The notes: generated by a model not told the origin, from the letters alone. A DNA stretch of 5,881 bases from Spartobacteria bacterium (GCA_025350985.1 JANXWU010000425.1:1-5881), one strand, 5' to 3'. Positions 1 to 5,881 are shown, numbered from the stretch's first letter. Numbers and translations: made by a program.

Positions 1-423
1 ATCGAGCCGCTCAACCGCTTCGAGACCGACTTTCTCAATACCTGCGACCAGGGGCTCAAGCTCGTGAAAGCCATCGGCAGCAAAGCCGTGGGCCTGCACC
101 TCGATACTTTCCACATGAACATCGAGGAGAAGAATCAGGCCGCCGCGATCCTCAAAGCTGGCAAACATCTGGTGCATTTCCACGCCTGCGGGAGCGACCG
201 AGGCACGCCGGGCGGCGACCACATCGACTGGCAGCCGATCGTCAAGGCGCTCCGGCAAATTGGTTACGAGGGCGACGTGGTGATTGAGTCCTTTACCACC
301 GACGTCAAAGTCATCGCCCGCGCCGCGGCCATCTGGCGGAAAATGGAACCCAAGCGTGACGACATTGCGGTCAACGGCTTGGCCAACCTGCGCAAGTTTT
401 TTGGCCGGAAGGCAAAAGGCTGA
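1..423 (+). CDS. Sugar epimerase/isomerase, D-tagatose 3-epimerase-like TIM barrel (C-terminal part)
   Basis: This is the last 140 residues of a gene that enters from the left edge and ends at TGA 421-423; the start lies outside the window. The fragment holds the full metal-binding and catalytic set of the D-tagatose/D-psicose 3-epimerase family: Glu2 (in IEPLNRFE), Asp35 and His38 (LDTFHMN), His61 and Arg67 (HFHACGSDR) and Glu96 (VVIESF). The spacings Glu-33-Asp-26-His-35-Glu are the same as in Pseudomonas cichorii D-tagatose 3-epimerase as I recall it (Glu152, Asp185, His211, Glu246). By family knowledge it should be a cytoplasmic, divalent-metal enzyme that interconverts ketoses, or keto-sugar intermediates, at C3. 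The exact substrate cannot be read; many relatives are annotated only as sugar phosphate isomerase/epimerase. The next gene is convergent, so this one ends its transcription unit. An internal GTG at 64 is not the start, because the frame and the conserved motif continue upstream. Confidence 0.9.
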   Translation: MEPLNRFETDFLNTCDQGLKLVKAIGSKAVGLHLDTFHMNIEEKNQAAAILKAGKHLVHFHACGSDRGTPGGDHIDWQPIVKALRQIGYEGDVVIESFTTDVKVIARAAAIWRKMEPKRDDIAVNGLANLRKFFGRKAKG

Positions 424-514
424 GTTAGCCCTTTCTGGGCACAAAGGACGGTCATAGGACTGAGAAGTAAGTCTCGTACCCAGTCACTTAAATCACCGCG
501 CCAGAGTTAACGGG

Positions 515-1624
515 TCACGGGGCTGATACCTTCAACACGGACCATTCCTTGAGCGCCCCGCACTTGTCACAAGCCGGCATCAGGGAGTGGCGCGTGGCTT
601 TGCACGACTCGCACTTTTCAAAGAGGGGCGTCCCGCAGGAAGGGCAGGTATAACATTCATCCAACTCGACCGCGCCCACCTCGCGGCTCTTGAGTTTCTC
701 GATGGTGCGCCGGTTCCAGAACATGAACCTTAAGGGACCTCGCCGGATGGGAAAGGAACAAACCGGGCAGAGGAAGCGTTCATAGGCCTCGCGATATTGC
801 TTGAGCAGCCAGTCCTTTTTCGGAAAGGCCATCGCACGCAGCAGATAGATTAGAATCTTCGCCACCGCGATGAGCAGCGCCAGTAAAAGGATGTATTTGA
901 AGTAGCGCGTTGGGAAGTGCTCGTGAATGACCAGCACGATTTTCGCCAGCAGTGCCGCGCCGGACGCATAAATGAACGGAACGTAGATACTCGCGCGTTT
1001 TTTCAGAAACAGAACCAGGACGACTAACAACAAAGGGATTAAGACGACGAGTTTGAGCGCCGCCAGCTTCAGGTTGTGCCGCTTCTCCAGCCGCTGGAAC
1101 TCCCAGCGCGCTGGCTCGCGTTGGTGCTCCAGGCTTTCCTCGGTCCCGCGCTTCCGCTCCAGCAGAGTCCTTTCCTCCTCCTGAAGTCTGGCAATGTCTT
1201 CGTTCAGGGTTTGATATTGTTTCTGGTTGGCCAAAAACAGTTGCTTGCTTTCATCCAAAGCCTTTTGCTCGGACTCCGAAAGCGGAAGGCCCTTTTCGAG
1301 ACTTAGTCTCTGGATGCCCAAGAGCTGGTTCATGGTCTGCTGAGAGCTATTGGTGCTATCGCGCAGGATCGACTGGCGTTGCTGCTGGTTCCCAATGTTG
1401 CGCTGGATGCCGGTCAATTGCCGGTCCAAAGTCACCGCGGCCTGCTTCATTGATTCTGGAACGAAACGCGCCTCCACTTTTTCATAAGATGGTCCGGGCA
1501 AGCTCCCAAGATCGCGAATTACAAATCCCAGCAGCCAGTAAAACAGGAAGCCGAACAGAAGGCTGAAAAGGAACACGAAAAAGCGATGCATCCACGGACC
1601 TTTTGGTTTTTGCGAGTCTTTCAT
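515..1624 (-). CDS. Four-helix membrane protein with long coiled coil and C-terminal double zinc ribbon; function unknown
   Basis: I do not recognise this 369-residue protein as a named family. Visible parts in order: a basic N-terminus; a hydrophobic helix at about 14-37; a Gln/Glu/Leu-rich region at about 50-185 with strong coiled-coil character; hydrophobic helices at about 187-207, 211-233 and 240-263; then a C-terminal tail with paired cysteines at 286/289, 327/330, 338/341 and 352/355 (an extra Cys at 324). The last four pairs fit two zinc ribbons. Basic residues at the N-terminus, at KKR 208-210 and at KK 269-270 predict both ends in the cytoplasm and the coiled coil in the periplasm. 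ATG 1622-1624 is the start because it opens the first helix; no Shine-Dalgarno sequence precedes it, and the upstream strand reads CTCCCTCCTT instead. It is divergent from the SCP2 gene and convergent with the epimerase. A structural or sensing role at the inner membrane is only a guess. Confidence 0.8.
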   Translation of the reverse strand: MKDSQKPKGPWMHRFFVFLFSLLFGFLFYWLLGFVIRDLGSLPGPSYEKVEARFVPESMKQAAVTLDRQLTGIQRNIGNQQQRQSILRDSTNSSQQTMNQLLGIQRLSLEKGLPLSESEQKALDESKQLFLANQKQYQTLNEDIARLQEEERTLLERKRGTEESLEHQREPARWEFQRLEKRHNLKLAALKLVVLIPLLLVVLVLFLKKRASIYVPFIYASGAALLAKIVLVIHEHFPTRYFKYILLLALLIAVAKILIYLLRAMAFPKKDWLLKQYREAYERFLCPVCSFPIRRGPLRFMFWNRRTIEKLKSREVGAVELDECYTCPSCGTPLFEKCESCKATRHSLMPACDKCGALKEWSVLKVSAP

Positions 1625-1665
1625 GGGATAAGGAGGGAGAACTTTCAGGTTTACTCAACCCGCCC

Positions 1666-1680
1666 AAGCTTGACAAGCTT
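1666..1680. promoter_or_regulatory. Perfect 7-1-7 dyad in the divergent intergenic region, candidate operator
   Basis: AAGCTTG, one central A, then CAAGCTT form a perfect inverted repeat midway in the 72-base gap between two divergent genes. The right-hand strand contains TTGACA (1670-1675), a consensus -35 hexamer, but no good -10 box lies 16-18 bases further on. On the other strand TTGTCA (1676-1671) is followed after 17 bases by the weak TAAACC (1653-1648), 23 bases before the ATG of the membrane-protein gene. A dyad that overlaps possible -35 elements in a divergent gap suits a regulator site. This is an inference from position and symmetry only; no known regulator was recognised. Confidence 0.3.
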
Positions 1681-1696
1681 CCTGATTACCCAAGCA

Positions 1697-2161
1697 ATGA
1701 GAGTCATACCATTTAAGCTCGTTCAATTAAGAATGGGAGCTGCGATAACTATCGCTTGTTTCTTGATTCACTCATGGCCAGTCAGGGCCGGCGAGGCCAT
1801 CAGTGCGGACCTACTCGAAAAGCAAATGGCAACTCCCGACGAGGTGTTCGCCGCCATGCGAAATAATTTTCGGCCCGAGAAAGCCAAGGGAATTCACGCG
1901 CGTTATCAATTCAACATCAGCGGACCCAAAGGTGGCCAATGGTCTATCGTGGTCAGCGACGGTGCCTTCACGCTGGACAAACGCGCCATTCCCGATGCCC
2001 AAATCACTATTGTCGCCAGCGACGACGATTGGGTCCAACTGGCCAAAGGAACACTGGGTGGAATCCATGCGACTTTGATGGGGAGGCTAAAGGTCATTGG
2101 CGATCCGCGGATCGCGCACAAGCTGGACGACCTGTTTCCCTGGGCATGGCGAAAGCAATGA
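1697..2161 (+). CDS. Secreted SCP2-domain (sterol carrier protein 2-like) protein
   Basis: The 154-residue product starts with a basic stretch and a hydrophobic core (about residues 13-27) ending in VRA, a plausible signal peptidase I site after Ala31. The rest is a compact SCP2-type lipid-binding fold: an N-terminal helix with the 'PDEVFAAM' pattern (47-54), a beta-sheet with 'GQWSIVVSDGAF' (80-91), 'ADA'-like PDAQITIVAS (99-108), 'DDWVQLAKG' (111-118) and the closing 'LMGRLKVIGD' (127-136), the usual order in this family. SCP2 domains bind hydrophobic ligands in an internal tunnel; an exported form would act in the periplasm or beyond. The frame is open further upstream to 1586, but that would begin inside the opposite gene; ATG 1697 keeps the whole signal peptide, and ATG 1733 (a shorter signal) is the alternative. 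Neither has a Shine-Dalgarno sequence. ThuA follows after 60 bases on the same strand, so the two may be co-transcribed. Confidence 0.78.
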   Translation: MRVIPFKLVQLRMGAAITIACFLIHSWPVRAGEAISADLLEKQMATPDEVFAAMRNNFRPEKAKGIHARYQFNISGPKGGQWSIVVSDGAFTLDKRAIPDAQITIVASDDDWVQLAKGTLGGIHATLMGRLKVIGDPRIAHKLDDLFPWAWRKQ

Positions 2162-2221
2162 ACGGGCAGCTTCTAAAATGGTGGCTCGCCAACCTTCGAT
2201 GGGCGGTGCAACTTCTCCCCC

Positions 2222-3136
2222 ATGTTCAAGCAAATCCTCCTTTTCTTCACTGTCGTGGCTGCGGTCATAACCTCCGCGCTTGCCGCCCCGCCGAAACACA
2301 AACTTCTTTTCTTCTCAAAATCGAGCGGCTTTGAGCACTCCGTCATTTCATGGAAAGCTGGCCAGCCTAGTTACGCAGAAAAGATCCTTTCCGAACTGGG
2401 TCAAAAGAATAACTGGGAGTTCACTTTCTCCAAAGACGGCTCCAAGTTTTCCAAGGAATACCTGGCGCAGTTCGACGCGGTTTTTTTCTACACCACGGGC
2501 GACCTTTGCTCGCCGGGCACCGACAAAGAGCCGCCCATGTCGCCGGAAGGAAAAGCGGCGCTTTTTGAGTATGTAAAGGACGGGAAAGGTTTCATTGGCA
2601 CCCATTCCGCCGCGGATACCTTTCATACCGATAACGAGTCCAAGAAAGGTCCCGACCGTTACTTGAACCACGGGGACAAGGCGGATGCTTATGTCCGCTT
2701 CTTAGGCGGAGAGTTTATTAAACACGGCGCGCAACAGGTCGCCAAGAACACAGTGATCGACCCGAAGTTTCCCGGCTTTGAAAAAGCCGGCGCGGACTTC
2801 AGCTTTCAGGAAGAGTGGTATTCACTGAAAGATTTCACCCCGGATATTCATGTGCTGACCGTCATGGATGCGCCGGCCATGAAAGGCGATGAATACAAGC
2901 GCCCAGCCTATCCGAATACTTGGGCGCGCATGGAAGGCAAGGGCCGGGTTTGGTTTACCTCGATGGGCCATCGCGAGGACGTCTGGACCAATCCCACTTT
3001 TCAACAAATCCTGGTGGGAGGGATCAAGTGGGCTCTGGGGGAAGTAAAGGCAGAGGTGCCGGCGAACATTAAGCAAGCGGCCCCCGGCGCCTATACTAAC
3101 CCTGCTTACGTTGAACCGAAAAAGCCGGCGAAGTAA
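2222..3136 (+). CDS. Secreted ThuA-domain protein (trehalose-utilisation-like)
   Basis: The 304-residue product has a clear signal peptide (basic MFK, hydrophobic core 5-17, ALA cleavage site at 19-21). A single ThuA-like domain, which has a class I glutamine amidotransferase-like fold, fills about 26-273. Family hallmarks seen are: 'KLLFFSKSSGFEH' near 27-39; 'FDAVFFYTTGD' 84-94; 'GKGFIGTHSAADTFH' 121-135; 'EEWY' 197-200; 'NTWARMEGKGRVWFTSMGH' 232-250; and 'GGIKWALG' 266-273. The glutamine amidotransferase Cys-His-Glu triad is not evident, as is usual in ThuA proteins, whose true reaction is poorly known; Sinorhizobium ThuA is linked to trehalose and related disaccharide catabolism through keto-sugars. 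The tail after 275 is Ala/Pro/Lys-rich and probably disordered. No Shine-Dalgarno sequence precedes ATG 2222, but the start is fixed by the signal peptide. It follows the SCP2 gene and converges on the beta-propeller gene with only 28 bases between stops. Confidence 0.9.
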   Translation: MFKQILLFFTVVAAVITSALAAPPKHKLLFFSKSSGFEHSVISWKAGQPSYAEKILSELGQKNNWEFTFSKDGSKFSKEYLAQFDAVFFYTTGDLCSPGTDKEPPMSPEGKAALFEYVKDGKGFIGTHSAADTFHTDNESKKGPDRYLNHGDKADAYVRFLGGEFIKHGAQQVAKNTVIDPKFPGFEKAGADFSFQEEWYSLKDFTPDIHVLTVMDAPAMKGDEYKRPAYPNTWARMEGKGRVWFTSMGHREDVWTNPTFQQILVGGIKWALGEVKAEVPANIKQAAPGAYTNPAYVEPKKPAK

Positions 3137-3142
3137 CTGACT

Positions 3143-3171
3143 GAAGTATTAGGCGAATTGCCTCTTACTTC
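3143..3171. terminator. Interrupted hairpin between convergent genes, possible shared terminator
   Basis: GAAGTA (3143-3148) pairs perfectly with TACTTC (3166-3171), and inside it AGGC (3151-3154) pairs with GCCT (3160-3163) around a 5-base loop, with a 2x2 mismatch between the stems. It sits exactly in the gap between the ThuA and beta-propeller stop codons and covers the latter stop. There is no T-run on either side, so it is not a classical intrinsic terminator; it may simply help end transcription or protect 3' ends. A second GAAGTA copy at 3130-3135 could compete for pairing. Confidence 0.35.
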
Positions 3172-4538
3172 CCGATGTTCAGGCAGACCAGACGGTTCTC
3201 GCTCCGAAGGTAGAGCTTGCCGCGCGAAAGGACAGGGGCGGCCCAGCTTGGATATTGAAGTTGCGGCACTTGGAAGCGCGATACTTCCTCGTCTTGTTTC
3301 GGGTTAGGCTTGAAGAGACCTAATAAGCCACCCTCGCCGAGGACGATAAGTTTACCATCAGCCAGAATCGCTGAACCGCGGCCATACTTATCGGGCGTCT
3401 TGGTGGAACCGTGCTGCCATTTCTCGTCGCGAATCCACTTCAACTCGCCCGTCCGGAAATCGACGCAGCGGAAGTCCGCATCGGGTTCGTTCCGCCCGCT
3501 GAAGGCATAGAGCAAGCCGTTAAGAAGGACGGGCGTGGTAAAGTGAATTTCCAACACCGTGTCGCGCCAGAGTTGCTTCACTCCTTTGCCATCCGGTGCC
3601 ACGCGGAGGACGACGGAGCCGAGCTTGTAGTAGGACGACGAGAGAAAGACCAAGTCATCCAACACCACGGGGTTGATGGCATTGACGGTGTATTCATTTT
3701 CGCAGCGAAACCAGAAGCTGAAATTCACCGCGCCGGTGTTGGGGTCGAGCGACACCAGACCTTGCCGCATGAGACACAGGATGTGCCGCTGTCCGTGGAT
3801 GGTCGCGGCGACTGGTGAGGAGTAGCTAGCCTGCTTATCGTGACGCTTCCAATCGACCGGCGCCTCGCCCCGCGAGCCGATCTTCGGCTGACCCTGCCAG
3901 TTTTTTTCACCGACGCTTTCCCACAAAGTTTTGCCTGTCTGCGCGTCGAACGCGACGACCCCAGAGTTAGGCTGGCCGCCGACTTGGACGATCAGTTTTC
4001 CCTCTTCAAGCAGCGGCGTGCTGCCAACGCCGAAGAACGGCTCCGGGATTTCCCAATCCTTCGCCGTGTCGCGCCGCCAGATAAGTTTGCCGGTCGGCAA
4101 ATCCAAACAGATGAGCACACCCTCCGCGCCGAAAGTATAGCAGCGGTTCTCGGTCAGCAGCGGCGTGCAGCGCGGGCCGTTGTTGTAACCAAACGGATCG
4201 CGAAAATTGCTTTCGTAAGCATGGCGCCACACCGGCCGGCCCGTCGCCGCGTGCCACGCCTCCACGATTTCCTCGTTCTCGATGCGGTGATGCACCACGA
4301 GCAAATCGCCGCGCACCGACGGCGCGCTGTAGCCGGTGCCGAGGGGTTTGTCCCACACGAGCGGCGGGCCGCCGACGGGCCACTTTTCGAGCAATCCGGT
4401 TTCGTCCGAGGTGCTGTTGGCGTGCGGCCCGAGGAACTGCGGCCAATCGCCGGCGGTGTCGGGTTTCGCCGGCGTCGCGGAGTAGGCAAACGGGGCGAGC
4501 GTGAGCAAGGAAAACGCGAGTCGTTTTGCTAAGAACAT
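3165..4538 (-). CDS. Secreted PQQ-like (BamB-type) beta-propeller repeat protein
   Basis: The 457-residue product begins with a signal peptide (MFLAKR, hydrophobic core about 7-18, cleavage near Ser20-Ala21). The mature N-terminus carries 'DWPQFLGP' (31-38), typical of the PQQ-binding-like propellers abundant in Planctomycetes and Verrucomicrobia. Propeller blades are marked by repeats of the form xxAxDxxTGxxxW: 'AWHAATGRPVW' (94-104), 'CLDLPTGKLIW' (144-154), 'AFDAQTGKTLW' (196-206), 'SLDPNTGAVNF' (263-273) and 'CVDFRTGELKW' (358-368), with 'SSPVAA', 'TPVLLNGLLY' and 'APVLSRGKLYL' as blade-opening strands. Nothing shows that it binds PQQ or is a dehydrogenase: no cytochrome motif or vicinal cysteines are seen. 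It is likely a periplasmic or surface scaffold or binding protein. The frame is open upstream to 4790, but that extension crosses the opposite Dabb gene and lacks a signal, so ATG 4536-4538 is chosen. No Shine-Dalgarno sequence. It is divergent from the Dabb gene. Confidence 0.9.
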   Translation of the reverse strand: MFLAKRLAFSLLTLAPFAYSATPAKPDTAGDWPQFLGPHANSTSDETGLLEKWPVGGPPLVWDKPLGTGYSAPSVRGDLLVVHHRIENEEIVEAWHAATGRPVWRHAYESNFRDPFGYNNGPRCTPLLTENRCYTFGAEGVLICLDLPTGKLIWRRDTAKDWEIPEPFFGVGSTPLLEEGKLIVQVGGQPNSGVVAFDAQTGKTLWESVGEKNWQGQPKIGSRGEAPVDWKRHDKQASYSSPVAATIHGQRHILCLMRQGLVSLDPNTGAVNFSFWFRCENEYTVNAINPVVLDDLVFLSSSYYKLGSVVLRVAPDGKGVKQLWRDTVLEIHFTTPVLLNGLLYAFSGRNEPDADFRCVDFRTGELKWIRDEKWQHGSTKTPDKYGRGSAILADGKLIVLGEGGLLGLFKPNPKQDEEVSRFQVPQLQYPSWAAPVLSRGKLYLRSENRLVCLNIGK

Positions 4539-4575
4539 CGGCGCATCGTAGCGGGCTTCACCGTGGGCGGCAACT

Positions 4576-4587
4576 GGCGGAACCGCC
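4576..4587. promoter_or_regulatory. GC-rich 5-2-5 dyad between divergent genes, weak operator or hairpin candidate
   Basis: GGCGG, AA, CCGCC form a perfect short inverted repeat in the 91-base gap between the beta-propeller gene (leftward) and the Dabb gene (rightward). A further direct GGCGG lies ten bases to the left at 4566-4570. In GC-rich DNA such short dyads arise by chance, so only the position between divergent starts makes it worth listing. No convincing -35/-10 pair was found for either gene. Confidence 0.18.
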
Positions 4588-4629
4588 GAGCCGCTTGCGC
4601 CGCTGATGGCGTTGCGATTAGATGCGCGG

Positions 4630-5004
4630 ATGAAGAAATTTGTTGCTCTCCTCGCCGCCGCTTTGTTCATCATCCCGGCCATGAATGCCCACGCCGACAA
4701 AGTGCTCCGGCACGTCGTCTCTTTCAAATTCAAGTCCGCCGCGACCCCGGAGGAGATCAAGAAAATCGAAACCGAATTTCGCGGACTCAAGATGAAGATT
4801 TCCGCGGGTCAAGCCTACGAATGGGGCACGAACAACAGCCCCGAGAAGATGAACAAGGGATTCACGCACTGCTTTATCGTCACCTTCAAGAACGAGGCAG
4901 ACCGCGCCATTTATCTGGAACATCCCGAACACAAAGCGTTCGTGAATCTTTTGCTGCCCTCGCTCGAAGAAGGATTCGTCATCGACTTCTGGGCGCAGGA
5001 TTAA
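4630..5004 (+). CDS. Secreted Dabb (stress-responsive alpha/beta barrel) domain protein
   Basis: The 124-residue product starts with a signal peptide (MKKF, hydrophobic core 5-18, AHA cleavage site at 20-22). The mature part is one Dabb domain: the opening strand 'LRHVVSFKFK' (26-35) with the conserved His28, the helix 'TPEEIKKIETEFRGL' (39-53), 'YEWGTNNSPE' (63-72), 'GFTHCFIVTFKNEADRAIYLEHPEHKAF' region (77-104) with the typical 'YLxHPxH' (95-101), and the closing strand 'FVIDFWAQD'. Dabb proteins are small dimeric ferredoxin-like barrels; plant and bacterial members include enzymes and stress-induced proteins, but most are uncharacterised. The exported version is common in annotation of Planctomycetes and Verrucomicrobia, its role unknown. 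ATG 4630 gives a standard signal peptide; ATG 4606, eight codons upstream, would add MALRLDAR and is less likely. No Shine-Dalgarno sequence is seen at either. Confidence 0.88.
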   Translation: MKKFVALLAAALFIIPAMNAHADKVLRHVVSFKFKSAATPEEIKKIETEFRGLKMKISAGQAYEWGTNNSPEKMNKGFTHCFIVTFKNEADRAIYLEHPEHKAFVNLLLPSLEEGFVIDFWAQD

Positions 5005-5082
5005 CGGGCCTCCGATGGATAAGGAAGCGCGTCACTTTCGCCGCGAAGTTCCTTTGGAAAAAAGGCGCGCAACCTCCCACAC

Positions 5083-5881
5083 TCAATGCGCCGGTCGGAT
5101 GATGATTTCGATCAACTGCCTGGCTACCGGCTCAGGTGCCTGCCGCTTCTTTGCTTCCGCGATTTCGCCGCTGGCTCGCAGCTCTTTCCCGACCACCGGC
5201 GCATCTTTCAACCTGACCGGAGGCGAGGAGGCGAAGTCTCCCTGACTTAGCTCCCGGCTCGACATTTCGGAGGTGTGAAGTTGGGACGCGGTCCGGCTCC
5301 TGTCGGCGGCCTCAGAAACAGGCAGGGCCGAAGTCCCCGGCGATGGCGCTCGGGTGTCCGCCCGTTGACCGTCAGCGGGAGCGCTTTTGGCGCCTTTCCC
5401 CGCGACCAACCCAGGGGGGGCGACTGGTTGCGCCACCGCGTCCTTTTCAAAAGAGTAAAACGCCGCACTCTTGCGCGCTGCCGACTCGGCGGGCGCAGCC
5501 GGCTTCGGCGCGTTGGGCGTGGGCGGAGCGTCTGCGCTTCGGAAAGCCATAGGGGCCAGGGCAAGCGGCCGTGCGGCCTCGCGTTCCAGTTTGGTCACTT
5601 CGCTGCCGGACGCATTCGCCGCCGCCGGCGCACTCGATGGTATCGGCTTTTGCCTGGCAAGACCCAAACGCTGCCGCTGCGCGCCTCCCGCATCTTCATC
5701 AGTCTGCTCTTTCTTTTTAGCCAGGGCTTTCGCCTTCTCAGCTGGCTTTTTCTCCGCGCGCTCAGACAGCATTTTCCGTCCGTCCGTCGGTACGGCTACG
5801 GCGAGTTTGTCTGTTCCCAGCTTTGCCGGCCGATCGATTTCCCGTTCGGAAACCCGGTCGATCGCGCGGCGAAAAGATTCC
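5083..5881 (-). CDS. Low-complexity Ala/Pro/Lys-rich protein, C-terminal part; function unknown
   Basis: The frame is open from the right edge (5880) to TGA 5083-5085, giving 265 residues with no stop. The ATG at 5770-5772 lies 36 codons in; because the frame stays open before it with ordinary codons (reading ESFRRAIDRVSEREIDRP...), I treat the gene as truncated at its 5' end rather than starting there. Residues 1-30 look like a folded or helical end of a preceding domain; about 37-60 is Lys/Glu/Ala-rich; about 77-200 is Ala/Pro/Ser-rich and probably disordered; a short hydrophobic C-terminus 'QLIEIIIRPAH' closes it. No signal peptide, membrane helix or known motif is visible in this part. 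Such tails occur in anti-sigma factors, TonB-like proteins and other envelope proteins, but nothing here decides between them. It converges with the Dabb gene across a 78-base gap. A run of seven G on the + strand (5414-5420) lies inside it. Confidence 0.6.
   Translation of the reverse strand, partial: ESFRRAIDRVSEREIDRPAKLGTDKLAVAVPTDGRKMLSERAEKKPAEKAKALAKKKEQTDEDAGGAQRQRLGLARQKPIPSSAPAAANASGSEVTKLEREAARPLALAPMAFRSADAPPTPNAPKPAAPAESAARKSAAFYSFEKDAVAQPVAPPGLVAGKGAKSAPADGQRADTRAPSPGTSALPVSEAADRSRTASQLHTSEMSSRELSQGDFASSPPVRLKDAPVVGKELRASGEIAEAKKRQAPEPVARQLIEIIIRPAH

Noticed and set aside
428..447. Short hairpins after the epimerase stop (GCCC/GGGC or CCTTT/AAAGG)
   Set aside because: Stems of only 4-5 pairs that exclude each other, with no T-run, so not supportable as a terminator.
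1586..1696. 37-codon N-terminal extension of the SCP2 gene
   Set aside because: It would start inside the opposite membrane-protein gene and place the signal peptide internally.
1939..2334. 131-codon + frame spanning the SCP2-ThuA junction
   Set aside because: It is out of frame with two well-supported genes, and its translation shows no family pattern.
3840..4532. 230-codon open frame on the + strand
   Set aside because: It lies fully antisense to the beta-propeller gene, whose repeats and signal peptide are clear; the frame is Arg/Ala-rich as expected of a GC-rich shadow and shows no motif.
4539..4790. 84-codon N-terminal extension of the beta-propeller frame
   Set aside because: It overlaps the Dabb gene on the other strand, resembles no family and would bury the signal peptide that begins at ATG 4538.
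5021..5054. AAGGAA/TTCCTT pairing with an inner CGCG/CGCG in the Dabb downstream gap
   Set aside because: The stem is broken by an asymmetric internal loop and neither strand has a T-run after it; the A-run at 5058-5063 would come before the hairpin when read leftward.
4563..5102. 179-codon + frame across the Dabb gene
   Set aside because: Another frame of the Dabb gene; the Dabb motifs lie in the 4630-5004 frame and continue without a frameshift.
5776..5787. Three tandem CCGT units
   Set aside because: Three copies of a 4-base unit are too few to suggest phase variation and fit normal codons in the open frame.

Overview
The window looks like chromosomal DNA from a free-living, moderately GC-rich bacterium of the Planctomycetes-Verrucomicrobia group. 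I favour Verrucomicrobia, with moderate confidence and from gene content only. The basis is a secreted ThuA-domain protein, a secreted PQQ-type beta-propeller of the 'DWPQFLGP' kind, a sugar epimerase of the D-tagatose 3-epimerase type and a secreted Dabb-domain protein lying together, with no Shine-Dalgarno sequence in front of any complete gene. No rRNA, tRNA, CRISPR array, insertion sequence or phage gene was seen.

Layout from left to right: the 3' end of a ketose 3-epimerase-like TIM-barrel gene (+, 1-423); a membrane protein with a long coiled coil and a C-terminal pair of zinc ribbons (-, 515-1624); a short divergent intergenic region with a perfect 7-1-7 dyad (1666-1680); a secreted SCP2-domain protein (+, 1697-2161); a secreted ThuA-domain protein (+, 2222-3136); a secreted PQQ-like beta-propeller (-, 3165-4538); a secreted Dabb-domain protein (+, 4630-5004); and the C-terminal 265 residues of an unrecognised low-complexity protein (-, 5083 to the right edge). 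Coding density is high and no gene-free stretch exceeds about 100 bases.

The genes alternate in strand almost one by one, so the only plausible operon inside the window is SCP2-ThuA (60-base gap). Four of the seven proteins carry signal peptides and should work outside the cytoplasm. ThuA, the beta-propeller and the epimerase belong to families often found in carbohydrate catabolism gene sets of these bacteria, so a role in sugar or polysaccharide use is a reasonable inference, but no substrate can be read from the sequence. The least familiar items are the coiled-coil/zinc-ribbon membrane protein, the exported SCP2 protein and the Ala/Pro/Lys-rich protein at the right edge. I found no convincing evidence of a wholly new multi-gene system.
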